Translations under genes and position numbers: made by a program | Assembly: GCA_047639415.1 (NCBI GenBank) | Contig: JBLINP010000062.1 | Coordinates: forward strand, 1 to 17,472 | Length of the DNA stretch: 17,472 nucleotides | Origin: OFTM34 sp047639415 | Lineage (GTDB): Bacteria > Planctomycetota > UBA1135 > GCA-002686595 | Direction of reading: 5' to 3' | Notes under the pieces: generated by a model | Told to the model about the DNA's origin: nothing | The model's database searches: none | What the model saw: the letters and a program-made list of their open reading frames with translations, nothing else | Shown here: positions 16,162-17,472 of the stretch, in pieces | How the letters are laid out: each line of letters opens with the position of its first letter | How positions within the stretch are numbered: position 1 is the first letter of the stretch

Positions 16162-16839
16162 CTAACTGCGCAGTGCACGCGGAAAGAGGATGTTGTTTTC
16201 TAGGTGAATGTGATTCATGAGGTCGCGTTCCAATTCGGCTACACCCAAGAAGAGCGCGCGCCAAGTTCCGCAAGCCTCATCAGGGGCTTCAAAGTTTTGG
16301 GCGAGCTCGCGCATGCGCTCCAAGTTCTTGCCGTGATCGCGATGCTCTTGCTCCATCACTTGCACAGGCATTTGCGCCATGCTTCCGCGACCGGCCTTGA
16401 TCAACGGGAAGAGCACTTGCTCTTCTTTCTGCATGTGCGCTTCGAGTTCTTCGTGCATGAACTCGAGATGCGCGGCCAGCCCTTTCGGACAACTCGCTTT
16501 CTCGGCATGCACTCGCTCGACTTTCCGCGCCATCTCGATCAAGCGCGGCAGCTCCTGGCGATGCGCTTCGTGGAAGTTGACGAGGATGTGTTCGAGCAGC
16601 GCGTCGAGCGATTGCTCGTTCCAAGCTTCAAAGTTCGGGTCGGCGGGAGCCTCCGCTTCGATCTCGCGCAAAATCTGGTTCGCGTCGAGATTCGCGTCGG
16701 CGCAGGCCCGCTCCATGCTCACGTGCCCGTGACAGCAAAAGTCCAAGTCGTGACGATGAAGAACGCGCGACGCGCCGGCATAGCGGACGGCGAGGTCAGC
16801 GACGGTTGTGTTGGGTGAGATCGATTCGATAACAGTCAT
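16162..16839 (-). CDS. ric: Iron-sulfur cluster repair di-iron protein RIC (YtfE/ScdA)
   Basis: RIC repairs Fe-S clusters and iron centres damaged by NO or oxidative stress. 225 residues. The N-terminal ScdA domain carries DFCCHGH with Cys35-Cys36. The C-terminal four-helix hemerythrin-like domain has His90, His111, His135, Glu139, His166, His210 and Glu214. Their spacing is identical to the seven di-iron ligands of E. coli YtfE (84, 105, 129, 133, 160, 204, 208), so the site is complete. The start at 16839 fits the family and has AGGAA about 7 nt upstream. A longer in-frame extension to 17244 runs through the promoter and into norR and is not used. It is the first gene of ric-norB and divergent from norR. 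Confidence 0.95.
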   Translation of the reverse strand: MTVIESISPNTTVADLAVRYAGASRVLHRHDLDFCCHGHVSMERACADANLDANQILREIEAEAPADPNFEAWNEQSLDALLEHILVNFHEAHRQELPRLIEMARKVERVHAEKASCPKGLAAHLEFMHEELEAHMQKEEQVLFPLIKAGRGSMAQMPVQVMEQEHRDHGKNLERMRELAQNFEAPDEACGTWRALFLGVAELERDLMNHIHLENNILFPRALRS

Positions 16840-16871
16840 GACAATTTCCTGGTTGGGGTTTGCCCTGATAG

Positions 16872-16889
16872 ATGCACCTCGCGTGCCAA
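16872..16889 (-). promoter_or_regulatory. Sigma-54-type promoter of ric-norB
   Basis: The minus strand reads TTGGCACGCGAGGTGCAT, close to the -24/-12 consensus TGGCACGN4TTGC. The invariant GG (complement of 16886-16887) and GC (complement of 16874-16875) are exactly 10 nt apart. Transcription would start near 16862, leaving about 22 nt of leader that includes the AGGAA ribosome site. NorR is a sigma-54-dependent activator, so the promoter type agrees with the neighbouring regulator gene. Confidence 0.8.
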
Positions 16890-16894
16890 GGCAT

Positions 16895-16968
16895 GTAATC
16901 GTTACACAGCAAGGGTTTACGAGCACATGCGTGTAATTCTCACAACACACCGCCTGCGTCTTTATCAC
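16895..16968. promoter_or_regulatory. Three candidate NorR binding sites
   Basis: Three GT-N7-AC sequences, the pattern described for NorR operators, occur at 16895-16905 (GTAATCGTTAC, within the perfect palindrome TGTAATCGTTACA), 16933-16943 (GTAATTCTCAC) and 16958-16968 (GTCTTTATCAC). All lie upstream of the -24/-12 promoter, with centres 38 and 25 nt apart. Three sites is also the number known at the E. coli norVW promoter. The site nearest the promoter is only about 5 nt from the -24 box. Sites 2 and 3 also cover the probable norR promoter, which would allow NorR to control its own gene. Confidence 0.65.
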
Positions 16969-16984
16969 AACGTATGCTGTAAAT

Positions 16985-17472
16985 ATGACAACACCCTCGC
17001 GCGACGACCTGCTCCCCATCGCTCTCGATATCAGCGCCAGTCTGTCCACCGAAGATCGGCTGCGGCGCCTAGTCGAAGTCGTATCCAAAGCTCTGCCCTG
17101 TGACGCTGTCGCCCTACTCCGACTCGAGGGTGAGGAGTTGGTCCCCGCTGCCGCCTTTGGACTTTCGAACGACATCTTCGGTCGCCGTTTTGCGCGCGCC
17201 GAACACCCACGACTCGATAGCATTTGCGGAAGCGAAAAGCACACGCTCTTCGCCGCCGATAGCCCGCTACCCGATCCCTACGACGGCTTGGTGGAAGGCG
17301 CACCGAACATGACCGACCACGTGCACTCCTGCCTTGGCTGTCCGTTGCGAGTCGAAGGCGAACTGGTCGGAGTCTTGACCATCGATGCCTTGCAACCGGG
17401 GGCTTTCGATCACATCCAAGAGTCATTCCTCGCGCACCTTGGCGCGCTCGCCGGCGCCGCACTGCGAACCAG
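16985..17472 (+). CDS. norR: NO-responsive transcriptional activator NorR (5' part, GAF domain)
   Basis: The gene runs off the window, and 162 complete residues from the ATG at 16985 are visible. They form the N-terminal GAF domain of NorR, where NO binds a mononuclear non-haem iron and releases the AAA+ domain to drive sigma-54 RNA polymerase. Signature stretches are IFGRRFARAEHPRLDSI and LFAADSPLPDPYDGL. Residues equivalent to the E. coli iron-site set R75, D96, Y98, D99, C113 and D131 are present as R76, D97, Y99, D100, C116 and D134. The position matching R81 appears to be Gly82. The gap before the cysteine is 2 residues longer. No Shine-Dalgarno is visible before the ATG. The AAA+ and DNA-binding domains should follow outside the window. 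Divergent from ric-norB, its target. Confidence 0.93.
   Translation, partial: MTTPSRDDLLPIALDISASLSTEDRLRRLVEVVSKALPCDAVALLRLEGEELVPAAAFGLSNDIFGRRFARAEHPRLDSICGSEKHTLFAADSPLPDPYDGLVEGAPNMTDHVHSCLGCPLRVEGELVGVLTIDALQPGAFDHIQESFLAHLGALAGAALRT

Noticed and set aside
16840..17244. N-terminal extension of ric
   Set aside because: It would cross the sigma-54-type promoter and the norR coding region. The RIC family starts at 16839.

Overview
The window looks like chromosome of a Gram-negative bacterium of moderately high GC. It encodes a quinol-type NO reductase under NorR and a sigma-54-type promoter, PlsY/GpsA phospholipid synthesis, a cardiolipin synthase, a RAYT transposase with palindromic repeats, and a fused KGD-type 2-oxoglutarate dehydrogenase of the kind best known from Actinobacteria. 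A deep-branching proteobacterial-type lineage (Myxococcota or another former deltaproteobacterial group) would fit, but the sequence alone does not settle the taxonomy.

Layout. 1-104: REPIN-like perfect palindrome and repeat copies upstream of kgd. 143-3739 (+): kgd, fused E2/E1 of 2-oxoglutarate dehydrogenase. 3747-3783: hairpin between convergent genes. 3815-6573 (-): two-gene operon of an NAD(P)/FAD oxidoreductase translationally coupled to a membrane polyferredoxin. 6574-7309: no confident gene, one possible C-terminal remnant (6953-7259), and a terminator that shares a 26-nt repeat with the kgd 3' end. 7310-8059 (-) and 8106-9518 (+): divergent endonuclease/exonuclease/phosphatase-family protein and cardiolipin synthase. 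9516-11125: repeat-rich island with a second REPIN-like element, an N-terminal gene fragment, a 79-bp-arm perfect palindrome, a RAYT gene with an extra C-terminal helix-turn-helix, and a 55-bp-arm perfect palindrome whose outer end is the 3' end of a tRNA-Pro(GGG) gene (11113-11190, -). 11289-11618 (+): small membrane protein. 11662-13769 (-): plsY-gpsA plus a small 4-TM protein gene. 13867-16839 (-): ric(ytfE)-norB operon. 16985 to the window end (+): 5' part of norR, divergent from ric.

How the genes work together. NorR senses NO and should activate ric-norB from a GG-N10-GC promoter (16872-16889) with three GT-N7-AC sites upstream. The quinol NO reductase removes NO, and RIC repairs iron and Fe-S centres damaged by it. 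PlsY and GpsA make the first phosphatidic acid precursors, and the cardiolipin synthase acts further down the same lipid pathway. The FAD oxidoreductase and polyferredoxin probably form an electron-transfer pair with unknown donor and acceptor.

The most unusual structure is the RAYT island. The transposase gene lies exactly between two large perfect palindromes that share the same 21-nt core (four copies). The downstream palindrome carries an inverted copy of the last 13 nt of the neighbouring tRNA.
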